From contig JARWIR010000001.1 of the NCBI GenBank assembly GCA_029959085.1, forward strand, positions 66,588,899 to 66,652,898: 64,000 nt of DNA, in the 5' to 3' direction. The position numbers were made by a program, and so were the translations under genes. Of the stretch, positions 1-11,203 are shown one piece after another. The notes under the pieces were generated by a model. It did not search any database and had not been told where the DNA came from. It was given only the letters and a program-made list of their open reading frames with translations. Positions within the stretch are counted from its first letter, which is position 1. Every line of letters begins with the position of its first letter. The stretch comes from Nemophila menziesii (taxonomy: Eukaryota > Streptophyta > Magnoliopsida > Boraginales > Hydrophyllaceae).

Positions 1-1252
1 AATGTGATAGAAAGTATGTTCGATCTCAGGGAACCTTGAGAAGTGTGTAGGCCGTGAGATCCAAGCTAGTTGACAAAACCATTTGATGAAAGTTCTAAAG
101 GTAAGAAAATAACGAAATTGCATAGTGTAGAAAGTGATTAAGGCGATTCTTTCATATTTGAAGCCACTTGAAGCCTTTTTATACCTTCTCACCTTGTTAT
201 TTTGATTTTATATGCTATATCCTTCTCAGCCCCTTCTAGCCTTTCTAAAGCTTTTTATTGAAACACATTATAGGGCATATCCCTTTAGATTATAGGACTT
301 TTCCATATGACCCGCACTCGAATCGCGATGCATAGACACTTGTTTTAGAGCTTGAGTTTGGGGTGGTGGGTCTCCACCATTATGGGAATTGTTATTGGGA
401 TGGGATTTTTGAGCTTATTAATTGTGCTCTGTTCTTTATATTGATGATGATTCACAGAATATTATTGTAACCCTTTGCCGGGGTAATAGTGAATGAAAAA
501 GAAGCTACGAGCTAAATTTGCCAACAAGGGCATTAAAAGAAAAAATATATATGATGTAAAATAGCGTGATATCTCAACATTAATAAGAGAGTCATGGCTA
601 TATGAAAAAGAAAAATTGATTTGAAAAGAAAATATATATATTCGGACCGGCAAAGTGGAATTTATGTGAACATCTTATGCTTTAATTGGGTTATTGGGGA
701 TGCTAAATTATGCATCAAGGAATTCATTGGGTTGAGTGAGAAACGTTTTATGAGAGTAACTCAATCTCTAGGGTGATTCGTTTATGGCTAGTTAGGAGAG
801 AGCCAAAAGCTCACTCTAAATTATCCAAATATACTATAATACCGTCCCTAAGCCTACATTACAACCTTAAAGACCTTTTGATTCTTTGCTATGTAATTGA
901 GAAGTGATTGAGCCATTAGAGAGTAGTTAAGTGGATCTTTGAATACTAGTGAAGTTCGATGAACAATCTATAGCTTTCTTGGGAACTGAGTAAAGTCCCA
1001 ATCCTTCTTACATTGCGAAACTAATCTGATCTTGAATTCAAGTCGTGTTGACTGTGGATATGAGAAGTGTACAGGTATGTAGTTTATGAATATTATTGCA
1101 TGAAATTTTCTGAGTTGTTGCTTTATGTCTATTTTATATATTCTGCTATGTTCTTCCCATTGTGTTGAGAATTTCATAAGTGTGTATTTATAGACTTCCC
1201 TTTGTTTTTATCTTTATTGTATCGGGACGATACAACTTTGAGTTGGGGGTCT
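1..1252 (+). mobile_element. Athila-like element A1, 3' untranslated internal end
   Basis: This is the tail of a plus-strand Ty3/gypsy (Athila-like) element whose coding part lies left of the window. The same module occurs on the minus strand inside A5 (about 42082-43320) and, more diverged, in A2, A3 and A4. Shared landmarks in order are a GAGTTTGGGGTGG block near 353-366, GTAACCCTTTGCCGG at 467-481, a stem-loop at 1218-1234 and a polypurine tract at 1238-1252 that abuts the LTR. The short open frames here (for example 462-653) are chance frames in non-coding sequence. I see no coding remnant. Confidence 0.8.
1218..1234 (+). other. GGA-loop hairpin just upstream of the A1 polypurine tract
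   Basis: TGTATCG and CGATACA form a perfect 7-bp stem around a GGA loop, directly before the polypurine tract. Equivalent hairpins with other stem sequences lie at 11918-11936, 21712-21730 and 42100-42116. The function is not known to me. Confidence 0.6.
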
Positions 1253-2788
1253 TGATGTCTCCTCATTTGTGATAGATTTATATTAGGATGAGACATCATT
1301 TTTAGTGATTTAGAAGTCATAATAGTCGATTTTCTTGAGAAATAGTGCACTTTCCTATTTTGAGTCTTGATTTAGTAAAATAATATTTTTAGAGCATATT
1401 GGGTTTAATTATTTATTTAGTGTGAAGCTTTAAAGATAATTATGGAGATTAATTAGAGTTCAAGTCAAAGACTACAAGATATGAAAAGAGATAAGCATGG
1501 TAATTGAAGATAAAGGAAACAAAAGCTAAAAATATGGAAAAGGAAAACCTGCCTTAATCCTAAATTTCTGCACCTACGACCACAAATCAGCTTATATCTC
1601 AAAACCGGTATGAAATTTGGAGAAACGGTCAAGAGCAAAGTTGAATATCTTTCCGAGACAATGAATTTGGTATATTCATACGCATCAAACGGATAAAAAT
1701 TGAAGCTGCTAGGACCAAAAGAAAAACGGGTCTGATTGCATGTTTTTAGGGTTACGAATTTGAGTTGGGCTTGGAGTCCATTACTTAACCTCTCCTTCAA
1801 GAAAACGAATTAGGTCTTCTAAACACCTATAAATACACCCTTATATCACTTGTAAATCATCCTTGCCTCATAGTAATTAGTTCTTAAGGTTTTATTCTTC
1901 CAGTTTATTGTAGAGAGCAAGATGATGTCTTCTTTTATTTCTTTTAGTTTATTTCCTTCAGGTATGAACTAAACTCCCCATAGCTTGGGTTTTGCATCAT
2001 GTATAATCTATGAATTCTAATTCTTATATCTAAGTTTCTTTGGAAATTACATGTTTTAATCTGATATTAGCTTCTCACCTTTATATTTGTTTATGTGTTT
2101 TGATTTATTGCCTGTCCTAGAAATGATCACTTTAGGCTTTCTTAATAGTAATTAGATGGTCACCTTAGCAGGGTGTCTAATTATTGAAACACCACATAAC
2201 GTCTAGTGTCAATATTAGTCCTGACAAAACTGATTCTAACTAGATAGTCATTAGGGTATAATTTAATCACTATCACCATGTATGAAAATTGATTGCTTAG
2301 GGTCCTAGTGGAGTAGGATAACCCTATTTGAACCAGCCTCGTGGTGTGTCCGTAACCCCCTTAGTCGCTCTCAAGGTCTAAGGAATGGGACTTTAGAATC
2401 CTGACTAAGTATACAAGAGCTATTATTCTCCCTTATTAACTAGATCTAATAGAAAGAATTAGAAGGATTAGTGCATACTAGCAAAACCTAAGCTATACTT
2501 CTCATCTCGTATTCTTCGTATTTTATTTTATTGTCTTTATTTTCTTAGTTTTAATTATTAATTTCGAAAATCTATTCCTTTTATTTTCTGTTTTTTAATT
2601 AATAATTTCTTACTCGTTATTGTTACCTATTCGTATAACACACTTAAGTCCCTGAGAACGAACTTAACTTACTACCTAAAACTTGCATACGTCCTGTAAT
2701 ACTTGCAGTACTGTGCCTGTCTAGGGTGAGAGTCCGTAGTTTTCTAGACTTTATTTATCTTATTTTTATCACACCCTAGGCGACACCA
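1253..2788 (+). mobile_element. 3' LTR of Athila-like element A1
   Basis: The LTR begins TGATGTCTCC right after the polypurine tract and ends ACACCA, about 1,536 bp. It is homologous to the two A5 LTRs (40553-42081 and 47548-49076, opposite strand). A TATA box (TATAAATAC) lies at 1828-1836. The first ~60 bp form an inverted repeat, TGATGTCTC with GAGACATCA, separated by about 30 bp. The right flank GTATA (2789-2793) is the expected target duplication; its left partner is outside the window. Confidence 0.85.
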
Positions 2789-3760
2789 GTATATTTGGTA
2801 AATTTGAAGTGAGCTTTTGGATCTCCTCACTTACCATCAACAAAATGTCCTAGAGCTTGAGTTTACACTCGAATACGTTCTCACTCAACCCATTTGACGC
2901 ACTAATTTAGAGTCCCCAAATTAACCCAATAAGCACTAAATATGATTTCCAACACTTCCACTTTGCCGGTTACTTTATTTTCATTTATTATATTTTTTTG
3001 TAAGATATCCCTGACCATCATTTATGTGAATGGTGGTCACGTCTCTAATAAAAAAAATTCTTTTTTTTCAAAGACCCCCCGACAAAAGGTTACAATTAAT
3101 ATATCATCAACAATTACACACAGAATACAAACGCATAAGAATTCCCTCCCAATATAATTTAGCATAACGAAACCCACCACCCCAAACTCAAGCTCAAGAC
3201 AGGAAGTTTTAGGATTGTGAGTCAAGTACGGGTCATATGGAAAGTCCTATAAACTAAGGGGATATGGTGTATACCGTGGCGACAAAAGAAAGGTTTAAAG
3301 GCTAAAAATAGGGCTAAGAAGGATATAATTAATCACGGGTAAAAAAGCTAAAAAGTTTCAAATGGATATCAAAGATCCGCCTCTATAATTTCCCTAGTTA
3401 CATAGTTTACCTCTAGTTCATAACTAAGTGGGTTCTCTACTCATTTAGATCTCACGTTCTACACACCACTCATTTTCCCTAAGTACAAGCTTACTTCTTT
3501 TGCATTGTTTGATAATTTTTCCTATCAATCATCTAATGTTTGCATGCATTCAAGGTGTGTTTTACATATACTCTAAGGTCTACTATTTTCTATCATTAAT
3601 TTACAAAAAGTATGCTTATGGGGATATTTAACATACTCTACCGTCAAAACATTCCTTAGACTAATTTTTATTTGATTTTTAGATTTTTTAATCAATAAAA
3701 ACACATTACACATAAAATTGGGAATGAGGACAACGAGTACCCCACTCTAAACTCAATAAT

Positions 3761-3780
3761 GATTCGTGTCCCCACGACTC
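3761..3780 (-). other. Conserved 3'-UTR hairpin of A2 (one mismatch)
   Basis: In A2 sense this reads GAGTCGTG-GGGA-CACGAATC: an 8-bp stem with one mismatch capped by GGGA. The perfect form is in A4 at 22994-23013; other copies are at 9055-9075 and 43539-43558. Confidence 0.6.
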
Positions 3781-4469
3781 AAAAAGACTCTATAAAGCAA
3801 ATAAACTAATATACACTAATAATCTGTATCGGCACTAGGCCGATTGATGTAGTATCACCTCGAGGTTTTGTAGTCTTCTTAGTGACGATGTATAGATCAT
3901 ACACTGTTGAATTCATCTTCTTTAATATACCCTTCATCAACTCAAATGCATATTTTCTTTAGTTAATCATCTCCTCATGGCCCTCTAAATTATCACCTCC
4001 TCCACGGAAATCTTACCTTAACACCCAACTTTCTTTTCTCTTCGTGTTCTTTGTACTTTTTCAAACCTTCATGTCATCTCAGATGACCCCAAACTCAAAG
4101 TTTCAAGAATTCCCAAAAGTTTTTGATGAAATTTGTGACTTTTGGTATTCTTGAAGGTGTACGGATATTAATGATAGTGCGTTCTGAGATGGGTTATGAA
4201 TATCTCAAGGTTTGGGAAAGGTCTGATGGATAAACTATTAACTTTGTTGATGAAAAAGTTTTGGATTAAGATATAGATTCTTTGGTGTTGTGGGAAGATT
4301 TATGATATGATTATATGTTTAGATGATGTTTAAAAGTTTTTTATGATAATTTCGTGTTTTGATGATAGAATTTAGGTTTTTTTGGAGCTTGGGGTCGTCA
4401 TTAATGGAGTTTCTTAAGTGGGAGGCCAAAGGAAAGGGAAGAAGAAGGTTTTCTTAAGGTTTAGGTCAA
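3781..4469 (-). pseudogene. Possible remnant of the ORF downstream of pol (A2)
   Basis: In A4 this position carries a long ORF between pol and the 3' hairpin. Here only short broken frames remain. One short stretch just before the hairpin (around 3830-3960, minus strand) has a helical, lysine-rich look similar to the C-terminal tail of the A4 ORF. I cannot assign a domain. It may simply be untranslated sequence. Confidence 0.3.
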
Positions 4470-4640
4470 TATTTGCCAACGGAAACCGGACGCCCGTTTT
4501 CGCTTACCGGGTACCCGTTTATGATTTTTTTTCTTCGAACGTAAAATTGGGTTGCGTTTAGCCAAATCAATTCTAGTGAGTTGGCTTTTGAAATCGGGCT
4601 CCCGGTGTGTGATGAACAGGTACCCGATCGCGAATATCCA
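4470..4640 (-). repeat. GC-rich palindrome island of A2
   Basis: A locally GC-rich patch in AT-rich surroundings holds CGGGTACCCG (4508-4517, perfect palindrome), CGGGCTCCCG (4595-4604, one central mismatch) and GGTACCCGATCGCG (4620-4633). It lies about 0.6-0.8 kb after the A2 coding stop, the same relative place as the GC islands of A4 (24771-25173) and A5 (44589-44960). The sequences of the three islands differ. Confidence 0.5.
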
Positions 4641-5248
4641 ACTCTCGCTGAATGCAAGAATGAGTTGCGTATAGGACTTCTTCTCATGTTCTCGATTTCT
4701 CCTTGCATACACCACGAATTCACGAAAATTTTATATTCATTGTCATTGGAAATTGCGCTCCCGATCCACCAGACTACTCAGATTTTCCATTAGGAGCAAT
4801 CTTTTTTTTCAAAATTTTGTTTTTCGCACCAACGAACTGCTTCTAACCCCCCAATGACAGTAGGTTTGAGTTGTTCATCAGACCTTTTTGACTTCACCAT
4901 TGGATAGATCTTGAAAATAGACGGTTTAGGCTTGAGAAAAAGCTAATTTCGACCTCCGAGCGTCAAGTTATGGTCTTCTGAATTTTTCAGCCTGTGAGCA
5001 CGAAATGTAACGGTTTCGGTTAGCTTCAGTTCAACAACCTCTTATACACATCTAGAATGTGCGAAAGCGACTGTCTCTTGTACCTAGCACCCCAAACTCG
5101 AGCCTTAACACCTGCAAGCATAAAAAACAATCCAACCTTTCTCATTTTTTAACGATATACACTAATACACATCAAATTAATCTATTATACACTACAAATT
5201 TATAAGACTTAAAGCATTAAACTAGTATACAAATTGAATGGCTTTTCT

Positions 5249-5280
5249 TTAACGTCATTAAGCTCGACGGGTTACCTCCA
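5249..5280 (-). other. Conserved motif just after the pol stop (A2)
   Basis: In element sense it reads GAGGTAACCCGTCGAGCTT, then ACGTTAAA, directly after the end of the integrase C-terminal frame. Copies at 25374-25403 (A4) and 45125-45160 (A5) occupy the same place. Similar post-pol motifs are, to my knowledge, common in Athila elements. The role is unknown. Confidence 0.55.
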
Positions 5281-5283
5281 AGA

Positions 5284-5950
5284 TCACTCCTCAACAAAAC
5301 CTACCCAGCAGTGAGTGAGGTTATCAACGTTTAATATTCGTAATTTGCATCCCTTAGACTTGATTCCAAATAGCTTCTCAGAGTTAATCCTTGTGACCAT
5401 AAATGGTCCCAAGCAAGAACTCTTGGATTTTTGTGATTTCTTTGGAGGATCAGGCTTCTTCAATGTGACTTCTTCACCCACTCTGAACTCCTCTTCCTTC
5501 CTTTCTTTCTTTATTAGGTTGTTTGAGAACCTTCGCAGCACGTTTCCTTGTTCTTATCTTTGCACGATCAAGGTGTGGAGTTTCCTTAGGATCTGGAGGA
5601 GCGTTATTTGGTGGTTTCTTTCATAGCTCTTTCTCCTACATTCCTAAGGTCACCACAACCTTGGTTGGCTCTTTCACTACCTGTTCAATAGCGTCTAAGA
5701 AAAAAATAATCTCCTGGAGAACTGGGGAACTTCATAGCCCTAAACACCTTGAATTAGTCCTCCTCGTCTTGCACTTGCATGATTAGTTCACCACTCTCTA
5801 CATCAATCAAGGTACGCCCCGTGGCTAGGAATGGTCTACCCAAAATGATGGAAACATTACTATCCGCGTCGTAATCAAGTATAGTGTTCCAAGTTATAGA
5901 GTCTGAATTCAACTCTAACTCATTTTCTTTAATTGTAGGACATGATAACC
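5284..5950 (-). pseudogene. A2 protease remnant joined to integrase GPY/F module
   Basis: From about 5910 downward the minus strand reads [20 protein letters not shown], the C-terminal part of an Athila-type aspartic protease. Then follows a lysine-rich linker broken by stops and frameshifts, then an open frame (5541-5284) containing GEEVTLKKPDPP, LGPFMVTRI and a terminal GCKLRILNVDNLTHCWVGF. The LGPF segment matches the GPY/F motif of the integrase C-terminal domain. Nothing of RT, RNase H or integrase core lies between. The same order and the same LTHCW ending occur in A5 (45162-46202), so the arrangement is probably inherited. Degenerate, not functional. Confidence 0.7.
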
Positions 5951-6029
5951 TTTGGAGTTTGGAATAATCATAACTTCTTCGTTACAGCTAGGGATCTAGG
6001 GATCTTGGTATCAAAACAACCACAATTCA

Positions 6030-6421
6030 AAGATTTTTTTCCAATATAAAGGGTTCCTTCAAATTCCTTGTCTATTTTGCGCAACATCAAGAATACTACA
6101 CGACTTTACAGCTGGATAGAACATTTGGCAGCTTTTCTAATTTCCTAAAATCAGTTTTTTCCCTTTAAACTCTTGATTTTGCCTTGGATCTTCTTTACTT
6201 AATTCCATAACGTTGATTTGGAATTTAATATCATAATTATACCTAAGAGCTTCATATTTAACACACAAATTACACTATAAACGCTCTAAAAGTAATAACC
6301 TCCAAAAGCATGAATTAAGAAACTATCAATTAATAGGTGAAAATTCCCTCAACTAAGAACATAACACACCTAAAATGATGTCTCTAAACTAGATTAATTT
6401 ATCACAAATATGGAGACATCA
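6030..6421 (-). mobile_element. Truncated 5' LTR of A2
   Basis: It begins (minus strand) TGATGTCTCC at 6421, with the partner arm GAGACATCA about 30 bp inside, as in all Athila-type LTRs here. Only the first ~390 bp (U3) survive. The rest of the LTR, the primer site and gag are deleted up to the protease remnant. The left limit is approximate. Confidence 0.65.
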
Positions 6422-6457
6422 CCCTTCAAAGTCACATCCTTAAAAAAACTTAATTGT

Positions 6458-6459
<2 letters not shown>

Positions 6460-6491
<32 letters not shown>
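6460..6491. repeat. (AT)n microsatellite
   Basis: About 16 uninterrupted TA units within a 236-bp spacer (6422-6657) where I recognise nothing else. Confidence 0.95.
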
Positions 6492-6493
<2 letters not shown>

Positions 6494-6657
6494 CTTTGTA
6501 TTTTCGCATGTAAACACTTTTGTATCTACTCATTGAGGAGTATAAAGGCGACACTAGGTAGATCGGGATGTATCGTAAAACCTATAGTTTGCACTTGGTC
6601 TAGTGAACAAGTGTGATTTTCCATAGACTAGACAAGAGTGGTGTAGAGATTATGTGG

Positions 6658-7435
6658 CGATATCTCACTTTTTGTGATAGATTATTCCATTCTCGAGACA
6701 TTATTTTGGGAGTTATTGGACCTAAGTGAGGGATTTTTCCCTGTTATTTGCTATTGCCCTTTTACTTCTAGTTTTGGAAGTAATACTGTTTATAGAGATT
6801 TTGTGCCTTACTTGTGTGTTAAGTGTGTATATTTTAGGTACATGCTTGATACAATGTTCAAAGGTGAAGAGAAGAAGTCAAGAATTCAAGAAAAACTGCA
6901 AGTCAAAGCGAATTTTGAGCTTAGAATCACTTTGGGAAGTTGGAGTGTTTGCTAGAGAAATATTTGCACCTTAGTGTTTCAGTCACTATGACATATTGGT
7001 GAGATTGTTGGACCTGGTTCCTTTTTATTTAGAGAGAGCTTGAAGTTAGGGTCATTTGGCAAGTGTCAGAAGTCAATTCAAAGTTAAGATAAAGAAGTTA
7101 TGCCATTTGCTTCCACCGTGGTACAAACCCGAATTTTGATTAGTAAAACGGAATGAGCCCCTTCAAAACCTAATTAAGTAAGACTAAAGAGGGCCCAAAC
7201 GTTTTTAGCTCATATATAAGCCATTTTCTAGTGCACATATCATTATCTTTCAATATACAATGGATTATCCATCAGTCCAGAAGGGGGAACGCTCATAACA
7301 AATGAAAGAAAGAGAAGAAGAGAAGGGTTTGTCTATGAACCCATCAATTTTACCTCAACCATTCACCAATTTTCTTCGTCATTAATAGTAACTTAGCCTT
7401 ATTTTTGCTTTTAAACATGATCACGTCTTTATTTT
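6658..7435 (+). mobile_element. 5' LTR fragment of Athila-like element A3
   Basis: The sequence is clearly homologous to the LTR at 11954-13532 in the same orientation, for example the shared blocks around 'ctaagtgagggatttttccctgttat' (6723 and 12011). The homology starts near 6658 with a decayed LTR start and stops near 7435, where sequence in the opposite orientation begins. I take it as the truncated 5' LTR of A3. The right limit is approximate. Confidence 0.6.
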
Positions 7436-8797
7436 TAAGTAGTTAATCTAATTCGTGTTCAAATTAGCTTAGATGGTTTTAAATTTTTATATAAAGATAA
7501 GCAAAGAGAATAATGTTTTTTTCTAAATTAACTAAACTAATTATGCATGAAATTTTAAAGCTAAGGATACAAGTAAATTGTTTCCTATTAAATTGATTTT
7601 CTAGGAATAAGGGTGAATTGGTGATGTTTCATATTAGTCAGAATTCAAATGCATCTAAGTCCCCGCCTGGATGATCTTAGCTCTCTACCTTATTCACTTC
7701 TTGGTTTTTGGGTAGGATTTGTTCCCCTAACCGTATAGACTACATAGCGTGAAAGAACCCACTGGTTCAAAGCACTAGGCGCTTATGTAATAATGTGTAA
7801 TATCGCCCCCCGTCCGGGTGTTAGGTCAATTACGACAGCTGCCTGTTACTTGGCCAAAGCACAAGAGTATTTAATAAAAATACATAAACAATGGAATAAT
7901 AACATTTAACCCAATTCATTAAATGCAAAAATCCCAAATTCAATTAAAACAAATAATATTCAATCGTTCTTACATGTATAATCCTAAGAAAAAGTTAAAA
8001 TAAGCATAATACAACATCTGAATTAAATTGTTCAGAAATAATCTATAGACGAATTAAGAATAATACTAAATTACTCAAAAGGTTTAGAGATGGAGAAGCG
8101 TAGACGTGTTGCGGTGTAGCTCCAAAATTGTTTCTTCCTACTTAAGATTTTCTTGACTTCTTTTGTGGCTGAATTTCTTCCTAGAAACTGAGCTCTGGCA
8201 GCCAAAAGATGAGTTACTAATCGTATGAGTTGATAGTAATAGGGTTAATATGTTTGTAAGGGTCTTGGGATCATTTAAATAACCTAGCCCATTCGATGAA
8301 ACGATTTCCTCCAAGAGGGGAAAAGTTCGAGTCACGCCAGCTTCCGAATGCATAACTTCTTCGTGACAGCTCTAAATTGAAAAATCTCAGTTTCCATTAG
8401 ATTGTGACTTAGATCCCTATATGAATGTCAAATTTATTATACAAATTCTTTGTCAATCTTGCATGTAATCCGAAACAATTTATTTTCTAATTCTGGCCGG
8501 CAACTCTTTCACTTTCTAAAAACAATTTCTTTCGCCCTTTACTCTCGGTTTATTTCTTCTATCTTCTTTCCTAAACTTATTATACATGTTTTGGCATCTT
8601 ATATCATCCTTGTAGCTTAAAGCTTCACATTTAAAAAAGAAATTACGCACAAATAGCTCTAAAAGTGCCAGCTACCCAAAACAGGGCAAGAAATGAGAAT
8701 ATATCAAATAATTGGGGAAAATCCCTCAGCTGAGCACAAAAGGAACATAAAAAGATGTCTCACAATTGGATTTATTTATCACATAAGGGAGACATCA
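7436..8797 (-). mobile_element. Minus-strand Athila-like LTR fragment
   Basis: On the minus strand this begins TGATGTCTCC at 8797, with the conserved GAGACATC arm inside. It runs to about 7436, where it is truncated; no ACCA end is seen. It resembles the 11954-13532 LTR family in reverse, including the block around 7800-7860 that matches 12900-12990. It replaces the lost interior of A3. Confidence 0.6.
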
Positions 8798-8971
8798 AAA
8801 GTTAATGAGCAACTTAAGAAAATCGAAACAGCTCAAAACATCCTTGCCAATGATGTGGCACTAATCAAAGCTAATCAAGTTCACATAATGACAATCCTGA
8901 AGCAAATAAGACGCGACATCACAAAGGATCCACCTCATCCCATCTTGGATGGTGATCACACGAGGCAGTAG
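8798..8971 (+). pseudogene. C-terminal fragment of A3 ORF in the env position
   Basis: An open frame ends at 8971 with a heptad-like helical stretch (NEQLKKIETAQNILANDVAL) and a charged tail. It sits about 80 bases before the conserved 3'-UTR hairpin, exactly where the C-terminal tail of the A4 post-pol ORF sits before its hairpin. Its 5' part is lost where the minus-strand LTR begins. The upstream codons of the same frame (8693-8797) belong to the LTR. Function unknown; the coiled-coil character is inferred by eye. Confidence 0.45.
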
Positions 8972-10056
8972 CCTCAAGAGTTTGTTTCTCTCTTCTCTAT
9001 CCTTTATCTACTTGTATATTAGGTGTTTTTCTTTATCTTTACTAAGTCTGTTTCGAGTCGTGGATGTTATGACTCAACTTTGAGTTGAGGGTGGAAATCC
9101 GTTGTTTCCACCCCCACTTTTATGAGTTTTAATTTCTTTCAATAATTGTGAATGTTGGTCTAGAATCTAGTGATTGTATCATTTAAGCTAAATTTCAATG
9201 AGTTAATGATAGTAAATAGTAGGTTTATGAACATAACTTGTATATGTTTAAAGGATTTATATGAAACACACAATAAAAGTAAAGAAAATATTAGTGATAA
9301 ATGCGGTAGAAATAGGTTTTACTTTAGGAAGCATGAGTGGCTTGTAGAACTTGAGATCTAAAATAGGTAATAAACCATTTAATGAACGTGCTAGAAGTGG
9401 GAAAGTGACTAAGTTGTATATGATATGACATGATTAAGGCAATTATGTGTTTAGTCCTTTGTTCCTTTTATCTTGTTGTCCATTATTCTTGGTATGTATT
9501 CCATCTCGGCCCCCTCCTTGCCTTTCAGAGTCTTTTTATTTAGCCACGTTACAAGCGTTGTCCCTTGTATTGTTAGGACTTTACCATATGACCTGCACTC
9601 AAATCGCGATGCTTTTACACTTGTCAAGAGCTTAAGTTTGGGGTGGTGGTTTTTATGGGAAATATCATTGGTTGGATTTGTGCTATGTAATTGTGCTTTT
9701 TAATCACATGCTTATGTACATTGTAACCCTTTGCTGGGTTAAAAAAGGGAAGTAAAAGATTTGAAAAAGATGAGAAAAACATATATGAAAAAGAATCATA
9801 GTGTCATGACTTCTCATGTTATTAAGAGTGTCATTTCCACTTATAAAAGAGAAAAATATATATAAATTGCGGACAAGCAATGTGGGAATTATTTAGGTAA
9901 TCATAAAAGGGTTTCATTTGGGTTATTGGGAATGAAAATAAGTGCATCGATTGGGATGAGTGAGAAACTCTTTGAGAGTAACTCAATTTCTAGGATGAAT
10001 CATTGATGGATAGTGAGAAGAGAGTCAAAATCTCACTCTAAATTATCCAAATATAC
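8972..10056 (+). mobile_element. A3 3' untranslated internal region, first part
   Basis: Non-coding 3' module of A3 with the hairpin at 9055-9075, the GAGTTGAGGGTGG block near 9083, AGTTTGGGGTGGTGG at about 9634-9648 and GTAACCCTTTGC at about 9723. It is homologous to the 3' modules of A1, A2, A4 and A5. It is interrupted by the copia solo LTR at 10057 and resumes at 11549. Confidence 0.7.
9055..9075 (+). other. Conserved 3'-UTR hairpin of A3
   Basis: GAGTCGTG-GATGT-TATGACTC. All 8 stem positions can pair as RNA if two G-U wobbles are allowed. The stem persists although loop and 3' arm differ from the A4 copy at 22994-23013. Confidence 0.55.
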
Positions 10057-10067
10057 TGAAAGTCCTA

Positions 10068-10084
10068 GGGGGGGGGGGGGGGGG
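10068..10084. repeat. G17 homopolymer in the solo LTR end
   Basis: Seventeen consecutive G where the C2 LTR has a short G/C run near its end. Probably slippage expansion; the length may also be a sequencing or assembly uncertainty. Confidence 0.9.
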
Positions 10085-11068
10085 TGAATAGGATTACTAA
10101 TAAGATTAATGCCTAATTAAAAATCTTTTGGACAATAATAAGTTTAAGAGAAAACTTCTAAGTCAACTAATATATCAAACACTTATGGGATCATGCAAAT
10201 GATAAGTTAGAGGTTCGATATATAAGTTAAACAAGTAAATCGATTATCTATTCTCTTACTAACTTAGAAGACCAAAGTTTGATTAGCTAGATAAACATAA
10301 TCACGATATTCATACTAGTAAGCATGTAATCAAACTAAATAGTCATGAACTAGATAATCCTAAAATACATATTTATCAAACTATTCATATAAGCATTTTA
10401 TCAAGCATATAGAGTGCGGAAAGTAAATAGCGTAGGGATAGAAAGATACACACGATTTATAGTGGTTCGGTTTCCCTACATCCACTACCTAAGGAAGCCT
10501 CCTTAGGATTTCAAGCTTTTCACTAAGCTCCCGTGTCTCTCTTAACCGGGTCGAGAACACAATAACCCTTACAACCTCTTCGATAACACGAAGGACAACC
10601 TCTTCGAAACCACGAAGAAAACTCTTGTGTAATCACAACACAAGGACACCGAGTATACTCCCGATACTCTAATTCTCTCTTAACCTATCTATTACAAGAA
10701 CTAGAATTAAGAGGATAAATAAAAAGTGTTTAAAGGGTGAAACAACTTTGCTAACAATCTCCTAATGAGTAGATATAACACTTAAGCATGAAAGACTCCT
10801 CTTGAGTAGATAGAACTTTGTGGCTTATTGGATTAACTCCTTAATTGAGTAGATATGACAATGTATAGCTCTTGACACCTTCTTGGATGATAACAATTAA
10901 GCCCCTAAGTGTATATGGGTTGAAGGTGTGATTGTAGCCTTAAAAGGCCTTCAATTTATAGCTGCAAAATGCTCCCAACGGTCATAAGATTTGTCTCCAA
11001 CGGATATATTAATATCCCCAACGGATATATTCCTTTAGTCTTCATTTTGCTGCAGGAAACCCTAACTT

Positions 11069-11203
11069 GCGGTGCACCGCGGGGTTGGTGCGGTGTACCG
11101 CACTGAGCTTGCTAAATTCACTTGCTCTCTGACGGGCTAGCCCCCTGGTCCGTGGTGTAGTCCGTGGGCTGCGGTGTACCGCACAGAACCTCCGGTGTAC
11201 CGC
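11069..11203 (-). promoter_or_regulatory. Two 21-bp-spaced palindrome pairs in S1 U3
   Basis: GCGGTGCACCGC (11069) and GCGGTGTACCGC (11090) form one pair; GCGGTGTACCGC (11171) and CCGGTGTACCGC (11192) form another. Starts are 21 bp apart in both. In LTR sense they lie about 110-240 bp upstream of the TATA box. The C2 LTR has three equivalent pairs. A protein-binding role is inference. Confidence 0.6.

Larger units (their letters stand above)
2789..6421 (-). mobile_element. Athila-like element A2, deleted, interrupted by A1
   Basis: This is a minus-strand remnant. Read in its own sense it has part of the 5' LTR (6421 down to about 6030), a protease remnant (about 5950-5760), an integrase C-terminal module (5541-5284), a GC-rich spacer and the conserved 3' untranslated module. 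It is cut at 2789 by insertion of A1. Its own 3' LTR would lie further left. Gag and most of the 5' LTR are deleted, and RT, RNase H and the integrase core are absent between protease and C-terminal module. The LTR start (TGATGTCTCCATATT) marks a subfamily distinct from A4 and A5. Confidence 0.75.

Noticed and set aside
5315..5626. Plus-strand 103-codon frame
   Set aside because: Antisense shadow of the A2 integrase-tail frame at 5284-5541.
10068..10084. G17 run as a regulatory G-quadruplex
   Set aside because: Homopolymer expansion at the LTR end in a single solo copy; the C2 counterpart is short, and the exact length may be a sequencing artefact.
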